NCBI RefSeq assembly: GCF_000425425.1
Contig: NZ_AUDK01000033.1
Span: 1-40,604, forward strand
Source: Flavobacterium daejeonense DSM 17708
GTDB lineage: Bacteria; Bacteroidota; Bacteroidia; Flavobacteriales; Flavobacteriaceae
DNA length: 40,604 bases
Direction: 5' to 3'
Shown here: piece by piece, positions 31,721 through 40,309 of the stretch
Layout of the letters: each line of letters starts with the position of its first letter
Position numbering within the stretch: position 1 is the stretch's first letter
Made by a program: the position numbers and the translations under genes
The notes under the pieces: model-generated
Told to the model about the DNA's origin: nothing
The model's database searches: none
What the model saw: the letters and a program-made list of their open reading frames with translations, nothing else

Positions 31721-31761
31721 AAAAAGCCTGGTCCCGAAAATGGGACTAGGCTTTTTTTTTA
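31721..31761 (+). terminator. Strong terminator closing the transfer operon
   Basis: AAAAAGCCTgGTCCC-gaaaat-GGGACtAGGCTTTTT followed by more T: GC-rich 13-bp stem with one mismatch, symmetrical A- and T-runs. Confidence 0.92.
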
Positions 31762-31762
31762 T

Positions 31763-32107
31763 ATTTCGGGCAATATCGAAATTCTAAAAAAAACCTAACA
31801 GTCCAATGCTCCAGTACCAACTAAAAAATAGATCAGTTGAAAAAACTGTACTATTTTTTAGTCCGTATTCCATCCAAAAACCGCCTTAAAAAATTCCTTT
31901 TTCGATATTTTGAATAAGTTTTGAAAAAAAACACATTCAAAATCCCTGCCCTCCTTCTCCCATTTTTCAAGGCTTTACAAGGGTTTTTATTGCTTGGTTA
32001 ATCTTGGCCAAGTGTAGCCAATTAACCAGGAATAAAAACAAGGAAATTTTTCAGCTGCAGATCTGCCCGGCTACATAAATTTCGCAGGGCAGAACCGCTG
32101 CCAAAAA
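31763..32107 (+). repeat. Module-boundary repeat A, copy 3
   Basis: Left arm TTTCGGGCAATATCGAAATT and the CTAACAGTCCAATGCTCCAG segment, then the ~290-bp core from 31815, nearly identical to copy 2 including the third hairpin. It separates the transfer module from the restriction-modification module. No gene lies in 31687-32206. Confidence 0.9.
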
Positions 32108-32206
32108 TAGTTTTATCTTTTCCTTCCAGTTCTTCCAATCACTAAATTTTGAAATCATATTCATAATTTGATTTCGAGCTGATTTATTGAAATATATTTA
32201 TTTAAT

Positions 32207-34777
32207 CTATTCGTTAAGTAGAACGTCTAATTCACTTTTAAATTTGCCAGTTATAAGTCTTTCATCTCTTAGAAACGTAAAATAATCATTATAGTTTTTA
32301 GGACTTAAGAAATTGAATATATACATTTGGTTTATTTTTCTTTCTTCAAGTTGTTTATTCAATTCTTTAAAATGTTCAATTGCGTATTTATTTTTAGCCT
32401 TGTTTTCATCACTGTTATCATTGTCAGATTTAATTTCAATTATAGAAATATATTGAATATTATCTTTTTCTATTAAGATAAAAAAATCAGGATTAAACCA
32501 ATGACTATTGGTGTGTGACCCTTTAGTCAATGAGTATTCTATGGAATAAAAACTTTGATTTTTTGATTTTATCCAACTTGTTATTTTTTTTGCATTTTCC
32601 TTTTTAACTAAATCACAAACAAATTTTCTTTCAGGCTCACGTGAAGTAAATACTAAATCAATTGATGTCTTAAAAAGAGATTTATTAATACTTTCAGCGA
32701 ATGCAGAACGTGGTAAAGACATATCTTCTTTAATTTCATTAAATGAAATTAAAGAATCAGATATAACAACTTCGTTCATATAATCATCAGAAAAAAATAT
32801 TGTTGAATCACTTCTTAAACTTAAAACAGAAACACTTTCATGTTCTCTGTTTTGTGTTTTTATTTCTGTTATCGAATTTGGTATTCTAGTTAAAATAATA
32901 CTTTTAGGTTTTTTACGAAGTAATGTATTAAAAGAACTAAACGCTGCCATAGTGTTTTTTTTACCTAAATAATCTCCAAGTAAACCCGCTTGTTCCATAG
33001 AGTTTCTAATATATATTTCTATATCTGATTTTTGAGGTAAATTATCGCTGTTAAAATCATTTTCATTTAATTTTAAAATTATTCCTTCTAATCTTCTTGT
33101 CTGGAATTCATCATAAATTTTATTGACAATATATTCTAAAGAAAATTTTTCTTTTTCAATTTCATAAGGGATTTTATATTCTTTATCTCCAAATTTAACA
33201 AATTTGGTTTCTGTTATAATGTTTAAAGTTTCAGAAGAAAAATTTATATAATCTTTATAATTAAATATTTTTGTTTCTCTCTCTATTTCAATCTCCTTTT
33301 TTTCTTTTGTATAGTCTAAATTATGTAATGTAAAATGAAAACAAGCTCTCTCTCCTTCAAGAATTGGACTGTTTTTTACTTTCGTTTCCATTTCCAAAAT
33401 TTCTTCAACTAAATCCTTTATTCTTTCACTCCATTTATCATGATTAAATACTGTTACTTCTGCATTTGGATAGCCATTTGGGATACGTAAACCTCTACCT
33501 AAAACTTGTGCAATTAAAAGCTTTGAACTAAAAGCTTTTTCTTCCATAGGTACAATCTGAAAAACATTTTTCACATCCCAACCTTCAGTAAGCATTGCGA
33601 CTGAAATAATCCATTCGACAGGTTGTTCTTGATTATCTACATAAGGTAATTTTAAAACATTGGCTTTATGGTCTTTGTCAGAAGTTACTAATAAAACTTT
33701 ATCATTGCTTAGAAATTCCTCTGACCCTTCCTCTTTTTCGTGTAAAAACTCTACTAATCTAGTTTTTAATTGTTTTGCAATTTTAATATCTTTTGTTAAT
33801 AAAATTGTCAAAGGTTTTAGGGTTGAATATTTTGCTTTGTTGAGTTTGTGATTTTGTAATATTTTTTGAAATTTTTCATTTTCATTACTATCTTCATTCT
33901 CTACAACATAATTGACACTTTTAACAAATCGATTTTCAATAGCGGAACGCAAAGAATATCTGTAAATTACGTCATTGAAATAGTCATTGTCTATATATGA
34001 TGTGCCTGTAAATCCTAAAATGTATTTGAATTGAAAAGTAGTATCTAACAGAAATTCTTTCCATTTTTTTATACTTCTACTTTCGTTTGTTGTTCCTTCA
34101 ACTTTGTTATATGCGTGATGGACTTCATCATTTAATACTAAGCATCTTTCCCCTTTTCCAAAAGCTAAGCTGTCGAAGATAGATGAACCAGTCTTTGAGT
34201 AGACTGCATTAATATTTTCAATAGCAATGCAATTATCTTTTATAGTTTGGTCGGCGTTTATAATTGTAGGGTTGCTAACTTTTGAACTTGGAGGAATTGC
34301 ATTTTTTAAGCTAGAATTTGTAGATAGTCCTTCAAATTTTCTAGTCAATTCTCTTTCAATCGTTAAACTTGGCGGACCTAAAACTAATACTTTATCTACA
34401 ATTCCTAAACCTAATGCAATTTGTGCAATACCATACATTACAAAACTTTTACCCGTACCAGTTGCTAAATCTATACTAGCTGAAAGTTTGTTTGGTAGCT
34501 GTATTTTATTAATATATTCGTTTTCAGTTTTGTATCTTAATTGTAATTGCTCATTTGATTTGTAATTTTCTTTCACCAAATCTTCAATACTATTATATTT
34601 GGTCGAAATCAAATAGTGAATAGCCATTTTAATTGCTTCTTTTTGATATTCTCTATTTTGACAAAGAACATCTAAATACCTTTCCCATTCATCTAAAGGA
34701 TATTTTATTGGATCAAAATTTTTATAGTTTACTTTTAAAACTAAATCTTGGGTGTTAAAAAATTTTTTTACTGCCAT
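32207..34777 (-). CDS. res: Type III restriction endonuclease subunit Res
   Basis: An 856-residue helicase-nuclease. Walker A ATGTGKS (105-111), DEAH-type box DEVH (217-220), motif III FTGTS (256-260), later VAMLTEGWDVKNV and QVLGRGLRIP as superfamily 2 motifs V and VI. A C-terminal PD-(D/E)XK nuclease is visible at residues 763-786 (PDFFI ... EIKSD, with D764, E781, K783). With Mod it cleaves DNA after ATP-driven communication between two unmethylated head-to-head sites. It starts 3 bp after mod, a co-transcribed pair on the minus strand. All key residues are present, so it is probably active. Confidence 0.92.
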   Translation of the reverse strand: MAVKKFFNTQDLVLKVNYKNFDPIKYPLDEWERYLDVLCQNREYQKEAIKMAIHYLISTKYNSIEDLVKENYKSNEQLQLRYKTENEYINKIQLPNKLSASIDLATGTGKSFVMYGIAQIALGLGIVDKVLVLGPPSLTIERELTRKFEGLSTNSSLKNAIPPSSKVSNPTIINADQTIKDNCIAIENINAVYSKTGSSIFDSLAFGKGERCLVLNDEVHHAYNKVEGTTNESRSIKKWKEFLLDTTFQFKYILGFTGTSYIDNDYFNDVIYRYSLRSAIENRFVKSVNYVVENEDSNENEKFQKILQNHKLNKAKYSTLKPLTILLTKDIKIAKQLKTRLVEFLHEKEEGSEEFLSNDKVLLVTSDKDHKANVLKLPYVDNQEQPVEWIISVAMLTEGWDVKNVFQIVPMEEKAFSSKLLIAQVLGRGLRIPNGYPNAEVTVFNHDKWSERIKDLVEEILEMETKVKNSPILEGERACFHFTLHNLDYTKEKKEIEIERETKIFNYKDYINFSSETLNIITETKFVKFGDKEYKIPYEIEKEKFSLEYIVNKIYDEFQTRRLEGIILKLNENDFNSDNLPQKSDIEIYIRNSMEQAGLLGDYLGKKNTMAAFSSFNTLLRKKPKSIILTRIPNSITEIKTQNREHESVSVLSLRSDSTIFFSDDYMNEVVISDSLISFNEIKEDMSLPRSAFAESINKSLFKTSIDLVFTSREPERKFVCDLVKKENAKKITSWIKSKNQSFYSIEYSLTKGSHTNSHWFNPDFFILIEKDNIQYISIIEIKSDNDNSDENKAKNKYAIEHFKELNKQLEERKINQMYIFNFLSPKNYNDYFTFLRDERLITGKFKSELDVLLNE

Positions 34778-34780
34778 TGC

Positions 34781-36664
34781 TTATTTAGTTTTAATCACTT
34801 GTTTAAATTCATTGCCGTAAATGTCAATAAATATAACACAAATATCATCTCCCTTTTTTGGTATTGGAATTTGAAGTTGGTTCTGCACAATTTCTATATC
34901 TTCACTAAAAATACAATCACTCATAATAAAACCGTCCTTTTCACTATAATGATTGTCAATAATAACCATACTTAAACTTTCAAAATTTTCTAATTCTTTA
35001 TTAGTTTCTTCTTCTCTAAAATTTGAAACAAATTTTTTGATTAGTAAAATATTGTTTTCGAAAGAAGCATCTACATCTGGTTGCAAACTAAAATGAAAAC
35101 CTATTGCATTATCTAAATCATTAACTTTATTTTTACTTTTGGGTTGTCTTATTTTAGCAAAATCTTTTGGATGTAATTCCTTGATAATTTGATATGGGAT
35201 TTTAAGAAAATAATAACGAACATCATCTAACTCATGAAAATCACTAATGAAATCAACTGCATTTGCTGGCGCAATAATATAAACTCTTTTAGAAATGCTT
35301 TTACCCAAAGTTTGATGTAAATTGTCTAAAAAGTATATATCTAAATTACTGTCTTTATTATTCCAGTATTCCCAAACAATTACTGGATAACCGTCTTTTC
35401 TTTCTCCATGAAATGAAAATCCCTTTTTCGTTTGTTTTTTTTGTGTAACTTCAAATAACTGCAATACAAATTCAATATATTTATCTTGATTGAGTTCTTG
35501 CATTTTTTTTAGGTCATAAATGCCAGTATTTATAGTTACAAAAGTTTTAGCAAGTTTGTTATATAGTTTTTTAGGGTTTTCTAAATTTAGCGAGTTTTGT
35601 ATTTTAAGCAACCTTTTTTGTGTTGTATAAAAACTAAATTTCCCTATATCACATGTTATCCATTTTCTATTTAATTTTTCGGAAACAGCAGCAGTTACAC
35701 CACTACCACCAAAAAAGTCTAACACAATTTCGCCTTCATTTGTGACTGCTCTAATAATTCTTTCCAACAATTTTTCATCCTTATGTGTTGGATAATTACT
35801 AGCGTTTTCTCTTATGTTTTTTGGGATATGAGAACCAGTCCTAATATCTGTCCAATAATCCTCTATTTGCTTTCCTTGTTCGTCAAGTTGTCTTAAATAG
35901 TCATCATCTGCTCTACCTGCCAATGAAGTTTTTCCAGTTGTGAAATTTGATTTTTTATAGTCTATTCTTGTTGTTTCGTTATTAAACGTGAATGAATTAC
36001 TTTTTCTATAGTAGAAAATATTATCATGTTTTCTTGGAAAATTGTTTTTTTGATTAGTTGGTCCTGAATAACAAATAATAATTTCATTAACGAATTTTTC
36101 TTTTCCAAATATTTCATCTAATATTGCCCTAATATATGCAGACATTCTCCAATCACAATGAACAAAAATACTACCATCATTTGATAATATTTCTTTAGCT
36201 AAAATTAAACGTTTTCTTAAAAATTCAATAAATTCAGAACCTTGTTTTCTATCACTATAGGATTTAATACCATCTTTATTTTGAAATTCATCTTCTGTTG
36301 CAAATGGAGGGTCAATATAAATTAGTTTTATTTTACCTTTTACTTTATCTTTTATAATTGGGTCTTCATTTTTGTAAAGAGTTTTTAAAAATTGTAAATT
36401 ATCTCCAAATACGAGCATATTTTTCCAATCATCTTTAAAATTTTCTCTTTCTCCATTATATATCTTTTCAAGCTGTAAAGGTACAGCAAAAGTTCCGTCT
36501 TGGTCAGCTAAGATGTCTTCTTTACGCATTTTACCAGCATAACGAAGTTCATATTCCTTATGAATTGTTGGGAAAAGTTTTTCTCTAAAATCTTCGGGAA
36601 TAGTTGTGCCTTTCGCTAAACATTCCATTAGAAACTCACGTTCTTCTAAATTTAAATTCTTCAT
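34781..36664 (-). CDS. mod: Type III DNA N6-adenine methyltransferase subunit Mod
   Basis: A 627-residue methyltransferase. The catalytic motif IV IYIDPPF (DPPF at 118-121) precedes the AdoMet-binding motif I LDFFGGSG (315-322), the beta-class order typical of type III Mod. The ~190 residues between should hold the target recognition part. The C-terminal ~270 residues are variable and probably contact Res. It methylates one strand of an asymmetric site and specifies recognition for Res. First gene of the minus-strand pair. No simple-sequence repeat suggesting phase variation was seen in its coding region. Confidence 0.92.
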   Translation of the reverse strand: MKNLNLEEREFLMECLAKGTTIPEDFREKLFPTIHKEYELRYAGKMRKEDILADQDGTFAVPLQLEKIYNGERENFKDDWKNMLVFGDNLQFLKTLYKNEDPIIKDKVKGKIKLIYIDPPFATEDEFQNKDGIKSYSDRKQGSEFIEFLRKRLILAKEILSNDGSIFVHCDWRMSAYIRAILDEIFGKEKFVNEIIICYSGPTNQKNNFPRKHDNIFYYRKSNSFTFNNETTRIDYKKSNFTTGKTSLAGRADDDYLRQLDEQGKQIEDYWTDIRTGSHIPKNIRENASNYPTHKDEKLLERIIRAVTNEGEIVLDFFGGSGVTAAVSEKLNRKWITCDIGKFSFYTTQKRLLKIQNSLNLENPKKLYNKLAKTFVTINTGIYDLKKMQELNQDKYIEFVLQLFEVTQKKQTKKGFSFHGERKDGYPVIVWEYWNNKDSNLDIYFLDNLHQTLGKSISKRVYIIAPANAVDFISDFHELDDVRYYFLKIPYQIIKELHPKDFAKIRQPKSKNKVNDLDNAIGFHFSLQPDVDASFENNILLIKKFVSNFREEETNKELENFESLSMVIIDNHYSEKDGFIMSDCIFSEDIEIVQNQLQIPIPKKGDDICVIFIDIYGNEFKQVIKTK

Positions 36665-37116
36665 TTAATACTTTAAATCATTTTTTGTAAAAATATGGGT
36701 TTTATTTATATTTCATTATCTATTTTTTTAATTATAAATAGATATTTTGACTTTATTATTTTGCAATATTTCTTAAATAATATTAAAAAATACCACAAGC
36801 ACTTTTGTCATTTTTCAAGGCTTTGCAAGGATTTTTATTGCTTGGTTAATCTTAGCCAAGTGTAGCCATAACCAGAAATAAAAACATGGAAATTTTTTAT
36901 TAAATAAAAAAAATATTTGAGATTGCATAATAACGTTCGTTTAAATGAACCAAATTATTTTTTAGAAAATGATTTCTTTTTTTAACTGGAGATAAATATT
37001 TAGGTTCATTTTATTAGTTCATTAATCAAAGTACATTTTTATGTTTTTTATAACGTTTTAATGTACTTTTTTGTATATTTGATTTTTGTTAATCTCTAAT
37101 CAAAAGAAAATTAATT
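36665..37116. other. Intergenic region with several inverted repeats
   Basis: Between the divergent mod gene and 37117. It holds the decayed repeat A remnant (36807-36899), the inverted repeat AATGAACC/GGTTCATT (36944-36951, 37003-37010), and AAGTACATT/AATGTACTT (37029-37037, 37060-37068). The last lies just upstream of a TATATTTG box (37074-37081) and probably acts as an operator of the 37117 operon. No gene seen. Confidence 0.6.
36807..36899 (+). repeat. Decayed partial copy of repeat A
   Basis: TCATTTTTCAAGGCTTTGCA ... TTGCTTGGTTAATCTTAGCC ... CAGAAATAAAAACATGGAAA matches the middle hairpin part of repeat A with several changes and an indel. Both ends of the repeat are missing. Confidence 0.8.
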
Positions 37117-37410
37117 ATGATTGAAAAAGCTATAATCGATTTTATTAACACTAACAAGATAGAACTTAAAAATTATCCTAATACAACTTTTCAAATTGAG
37201 GATAGGATAATTGATAGTGAAGATAAAATTGGATATGAATATTTGATTTTCTTTTCAGATAAAAGTGCATTCCTCATTGGAGAATGTGAAGTATTTAATG
37301 AAAATGAAAATACTATTGAATTTCATTGTTTTGATTATTACCAAAAAAGAATTGTTTCCCCATCCGAAATAATAAATAAATTCAAAACATATCTTAATTT
37401 AATAATCTAA
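37117..37410 (+). CDS. Hypothetical protein
   Basis: A 97-residue acidic soluble protein I do not recognise, beta-rich in the middle (YEYLIFFSDKSAFLIGECEV) with a C-terminal helix. It is the first of five short genes reading rightward (37117-38356) under the operator-like inverted repeat and TATATTTG box just upstream. No signal peptide. Confidence 0.5.
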   Translation: MIEKAIIDFINTNKIELKNYPNTTFQIEDRIIDSEDKIGYEYLIFFSDKSAFLIGECEVFNENENTIEFHCFDYYQKRIVSPSEIINKFKTYLNLII

Positions 37411-37417
37411 TTATCCT

Positions 37418-37600
37418 ATGTACGTACTCTTAACTCTTCAAAATACCTACTTCGTAGAATATCTAATTGGTACTTTGGTTCTCTCCAGTTCCATCTTCGA
37501 TGCAATGGTTTTCGATGATTTAGATACGGCAGTAAAATTCAAAAAAATGTTACTTATAAATTGTGAGCTTCAAACAAGTGTTTCAACTTTTATACAATAA
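37418..37600 (+). CDS. Hypothetical small protein
   Basis: A 60-residue protein starting 7 bp after the previous stop and ending 3 bp before the next start, tight packing that favours a real gene. A mixture of hydrophobic segments (EYLIGTLVLSSSIFDAMVF) without a clear membrane helix; the C-terminus has one Cys. The sequence upstream of the FDAMVF segment is somewhat richer in C than the neighbours. No family recognised. Confidence 0.45.
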   Translation: MYVLLTLQNTYFVEYLIGTLVLSSSIFDAMVFDDLDTAVKFKKMLLINCELQTSVSTFIQ

Positions 37601-37603
37601 ATT

Positions 37604-37975
37604 ATGGCTAGAATTTTTTTAATAAAAGCTTCAAAAGGAAAAAATAATTTCTTTATGAGTGAACCATCCGAATTTTTATATTTCTATTCTCCAACATTGA
37701 AAGATTTAAGAGGAACTTTAAGATGTATAACTTCTAAAGGTTATCGAGTTCCTAAAGAAGCTACTATTTCAAAACGTATTAAAAGTTATAACGGTCATTT
37801 AACCCTTTTGAATCCTTTTTTTCAAACAACTATGTTTGAAATATTTGAAATTGATAGTGTTCTTAAAATTAAAAAAGAATTGGATTATGAAAATTCATTT
37901 GGTTTTAAACACAATCTTAAAATAGTAGATAGTGAATTAGCCGAAAAGCTTTTTAAAACTCTTTATCCTGATTAA
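37604..37975 (+). CDS. Hypothetical protein
   Basis: A 123-residue basic soluble protein I do not recognise. The N-terminal strand ARIFLIKASKGK and a helix SPTLKDLRGTLRCITSKGY suggest an alpha/beta fold, and a TISKRIKSYNGHLTLLNPFF segment is conserved-looking. Third gene of the 37117 operon, 3 bp after the previous one. Confidence 0.5.
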   Translation: MARIFLIKASKGKNNFFMSEPSEFLYFYSPTLKDLRGTLRCITSKGYRVPKEATISKRIKSYNGHLTLLNPFFQTTMFEIFEIDSVLKIKKELDYENSFGFKHNLKIVDSELAEKLFKTLYPD

Positions 37976-37994
37976 CCTTTTAAAAAAATATAAA

Positions 37995-38216
37995 ATGAAC
38001 GATGTTAAGAAAACGCTTTTAAAAGCAATTAGATTAGAAAATTGTTTTAAATTATACCCAACAGGCGCAGAGGCTAAAAAAGAAGTTTTTGACAAGTTTA
38101 AAGCCGTTTGGGGAGAAAGTATGGCAAATCATTTTTTAGGTAAATATGATAACGCTGATAGCCTTATTTGGGCTTTAGATAGCGAAAACTTAGAACTCTT
38201 TATTCAAAAATTTTAA
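37995..38216 (+). CDS. Hypothetical small protein
   Basis: A 73-residue, mostly helical soluble protein with AEAKKEVFDKFKAVWGESMA and a C-terminal ALDSENLELFIQKF. No family recognised. It lies 19 bp after the 37604 gene and 2 bp before a 45-residue frame. Confidence 0.5.
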   Translation: MNDVKKTLLKAIRLENCFKLYPTGAEAKKEVFDKFKAVWGESMANHFLGKYDNADSLIWALDSENLELFIQKF

Positions 38217-38218
38217 AC

Positions 38219-38356
38219 ATGAAAAAGAAAAATGATAATTTCAAAAATGAAGATAAATTTACTGTAATAGAAAAAATATTTTTCTTTTTTCATACATGGT
38301 TTTTTGTTAAACCTGATGAATTTTTTAAAAACTTAAAAGATAAATTAAAAAAATAA
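38219..38356 (+). CDS. Very small hypothetical protein
   Basis: A 45-residue frame, Lys-rich at both ends with an aromatic hydrophobic middle (IEKIFFFFHTWFFV, residues ~17-30). It starts 2 bp after the previous stop and is followed by a terminator. Packing and position support it, but at this size it could be spurious. Confidence 0.4.
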   Translation: MKKKNDNFKNEDKFTVIEKIFFFFHTWFFVKPDEFFKNLKDKLKK

Positions 38357-38373
38357 TTAGTGGCTTCGCCAAT

Positions 38374-38413
38374 AAATAAGTAAAGAGTGCCTACGGCACT
38401 TTTTCTCTTATTT
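38374..38413 (+). terminator. Terminator of the 37117 operon
   Basis: AAATAAG..AAGAGTGCC-tac-GGCACTT..TCTCTTATTT: a GC-rich inner stem AGTGCC/GGCACT with an extended AT outer stem and T-run. Confidence 0.8.
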
Positions 38414-38433
38414 CCACGCATATTTTTTATATA

Positions 38434-38471
38434 AATATCGATTACTTTAAAATTTAAAAATATCACGATAT
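38434..38471. promoter_or_regulatory. Candidate res/operator site of the resolvase
   Basis: AATATCG (from 38434) and CGATAT (38466-38471) form the ends of a ~37-bp inverted site directly abutting the recombinase start codon. Serine resolvases usually bind and autoregulate at such sites. Sub-site structure cannot be confirmed by eye. Confidence 0.4.
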
Positions 38472-39065
38472 ATGGCGGTTTTTGGATATGCTAGAGTTTC
38501 AACGTTAGACCAAAATTTAGATTCACAAAAAGACGAGCTTCTAAAATATGGATGCTCAAAAATTTTCTTTGAAAAAGCTTCAGGGAAAAATTTAGCTCGT
38601 CCAGAGTTAAAAAAATTATTAGATTCTTTAAGAGAAAATGATGTAGTAGTAGTTTACAAATTAGACCGATTAGGACGTTCTTTAAAAGATTTAATTGAAT
38701 TAGTAAATGATTTAGGAGTTCGAAAGGTAGATTTTGTAAGTTTATCAGATGGAATAGATACAGGAACAGCTGTTGGAAAATTAATGTTTCATTTAGTAGG
38801 AGCGTTCGCAGAATTTGAAAGAAATATAATTTCAGAAAGAACAAAAGTAGGTTTAGCAAGCGCACGAGCAAGGGGAAGAACTGGAGGTAAACCGAAAGGA
38901 CTTTCAGCAGCAGCACAAAAAAAAGCAGTTAGAGCTAAAGAACTATACGATGAACGAAAATTAAGCATAGACGAAATTTGTAAAGTACTGGAAATTGCAT
39001 CAAAAACAACGCTTTATAAATACTTGAAATTTGAAAACGAACGTTTAGAAAAAGTAAAAAGATGA
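38472..39065 (+). CDS. Serine recombinase of the resolvase/invertase family
   Basis: A 197-residue small serine recombinase. The catalytic Ser10 lies in GYARVST, the active-site arginines in YKLDRLGRSLKDL and EFERNIISERT, and the C-terminus carries a Hin/resolvase helix-turn-helix (LSIDEICKVLEIASKTTLYK). Full length (family 180-200), all key residues present. It catalyses strand exchange between two short sites; on plasmids such enzymes resolve multimers. No transposase accompanies it, so it may be a plasmid multimer-resolution enzyme or one that acts on the direct repeats. The stop overlaps the next small frame (ATGA). Confidence 0.93.
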   Translation: MAVFGYARVSTLDQNLDSQKDELLKYGCSKIFFEKASGKNLARPELKKLLDSLRENDVVVVYKLDRLGRSLKDLIELVNDLGVRKVDFVSLSDGIDTGTAVGKLMFHLVGAFAEFERNIISERTKVGLASARARGRTGGKPKGLSAAAQKKAVRAKELYDERKLSIDEICKVLEIASKTTLYKYLKFENERLEKVKR

Positions 39066-39223
39066 AAAATAATTGTTTAAGAATATTGGGGTTTATGATT
39101 TCTTCTGATGGATTTATTATAACTAATTCGAGATTGGCTAAATGGATATGTGATGCTATTTCTTCTTTAAAGAATAAAACAATTGTTAAGTTGAGTCAAA
39201 ACTTTTATATAATTAATAATTAA
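39062..39223 (+). CDS. Small frame coupled to the resolvase
   Basis: A 53-residue frame that overlaps the resolvase stop by 4 bp (ATGA), the arrangement of coupled genes. The sequence is basic with RLAKWICDAISSLKNKTIVK and no known domain. It ends just before the large inverted structure at 39239. Overlap supports reality; function unknown. Confidence 0.45.
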   Translation: MKNNCLRILGFMISSDGFIITNSRLAKWICDAISSLKNKTIVKLSQNFYIINN

Positions 39224-39238
39224 ACAAAAATAATTTTT

Positions 39239-39347
39239 AGGGCAATCCCAAAGGTCGGGCTATACACTATATCTTTTTTTTGGACTAGGTTTCGCTACGC
39301 TACTCCTGGTCCAAAAAAAAGGATGCCGTTCCTATCCCTATTGCATT
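39239..39347. repeat. Large nested inverted structure
   Basis: AGGGCAATCCC ... GGTCGGGCTATACACTATAT ... CCGTTCCTATCCCTATTGC, with a central stem of TTTTTTTTGGACTAGG pairing with CCTGGTCCAAAAAAAA (around 39274-39320) and outer complementarity GGGCAAT / ATTGC and GGGCTAT / CCTATCCC. GC content is above that of its surroundings. I recall similar intergenic elements in other Bacteroidota genomes. It may terminate both flanking genes. Confidence 0.65.
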
Positions 39348-39393
39348 GATTAACTTTATAAATAAAAAAATATAAACTTTAAATTAAATAATT

Positions 39394-39816
39394 ATGCTTA
39401 CAGATTTTTTTAGAATTAATTTACCTTACGGAATAGCTCAAAATGAAAAAGGAGAATGGTTCGCTTTTAACAGAGAATATCGTCCTTTAGGAATTAATGA
39501 TTGGAACTTTCCTGTTTCAGTTGATGATAATAATAATAGTTTTGGAAATTTACCAGTTTACACCTTTTATAAGAATTTAAATCTTGCATTTATAAAAAAA
39601 CTGGTCTCAATAGATAATGATTTTAATGCTATTCAATGCCATGAAAATGGAGCAATAGCAAAGGTTTTTTTATATGATGATGGTACAAACCCAATGAGAA
39701 AAGAAAAAGGTAATGATATATTGTTTAATAACTATTTTGCTAAATTGAAATTATTATCCAGTTTACAAAAAAGTGAACTAAATGAAAAGCCAAAAGCTTT
39801 ATTATATACCAAGTAA
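39394..39816 (+). CDS. Conserved hypothetical protein of Bacteroidota plasmids
   Basis: A 140-residue soluble protein. FRINLPYGIAQNEKGEWFAF and NREYRPLG near the N-terminus resemble a conserved unnamed family I know from Bacteroidota mobile elements. The middle is YTFYKNLNLAFIKKLVS and a C-terminal helical tail follows. The start lies after an AT-rich leader (AAATTAAATAATTATG) typical of the organism. The function is unknown; the thermonuclease gene follows 12 bp later, so the two may be co-expressed. Confidence 0.6.
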   Translation: MLTDFFRINLPYGIAQNEKGEWFAFNREYRPLGINDWNFPVSVDDNNNSFGNLPVYTFYKNLNLAFIKKLVSIDNDFNAIQCHENGAIAKVFLYDDGTNPMRKEKGNDILFNNYFAKLKLLSSLQKSELNEKPKALLYTK

Positions 39817-39828
39817 AATTTTAATTCA

Positions 39829-40302
39829 ATGATTAAATTAACATTTTTCTTTTTTGGACTTTTATTTCAATTATATGCTTTTTCTCAATCAGGAAAAGTT
39901 ATTAAAATCAAAGATGGAGATACTATCGTAGTTCTTGATTCTTTAAACAATCAAATTACAATTAGATTAGCAGAGGTCGATTGTCCTGAAAATAGTCAAG
40001 CTTTTGGAAATAGAGCCAAACAATTTACAGCTAATGAAGTTGGAAATAAAAAAGTAACTTATAAAGTTGATTCTAAAGATAGATACGGTAGGACTATTGC
40101 TAAAGTCTTTTATGATGGAAAATATTTATCCGAAGAAATTATAAAAAATGGTTTTGGTTGGCACTACAAACAATATTCCATTTCAAAAAAACTAGCGGAA
40201 ATAGAAATTTTAGCAAAAAAAAATGGTTTAGGACTTTGGAAAGATAAAGCTCCAGTTCCACCTTGGGAATTTAGAAATTTAAAAAGAGCATCATACTATT
40301 AA
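39829..40302 (+). CDS. Secreted thermonuclease (SNase family)
   Basis: A 157-residue exported nuclease: signal peptide of ~20 residues (ending AFSQS) and a staphylococcal nuclease-like OB fold. Catalytic and calcium-binding residues are intact: D29/D31 in KIKDGDT, R46 (TIRLAEVD), D51, E54 (CPEN) and R88 (DRYGRT). It degrades DNA or RNA outside the cytoplasm. SNase genes are frequent on conjugative elements, where they may process incoming DNA or nucleotides; which applies here is not visible. Confidence 0.92.
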   Translation: MIKLTFFFFGLLFQLYAFSQSGKVIKIKDGDTIVVLDSLNNQITIRLAEVDCPENSQAFGNRAKQFTANEVGNKKVTYKVDSKDRYGRTIAKVFYDGKYLSEEIIKNGFGWHYKQYSISKKLAEIEILAKKNGLGLWKDKAPVPPWEFRNLKRASYY

Positions 40303-40309
40303 ATATTAT

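Noticed and set aside
31721..32107. Insertion sequence at the repeat copies
   Set aside because: No transposase frame, no terminal inverted repeats bounding the unit and no target duplication visible; kept as a non-coding repeat.
34227..34565. 112-codon plus-strand frame opposite res
   Set aside because: Lies over the Walker A and helicase region of a confidently identified gene; shadow.
38491..38916. 141-codon minus-strand frame opposite the resolvase
   Set aside because: Leu/Phe-rich mirror of the strongly recognised recombinase gene; a shadow frame.
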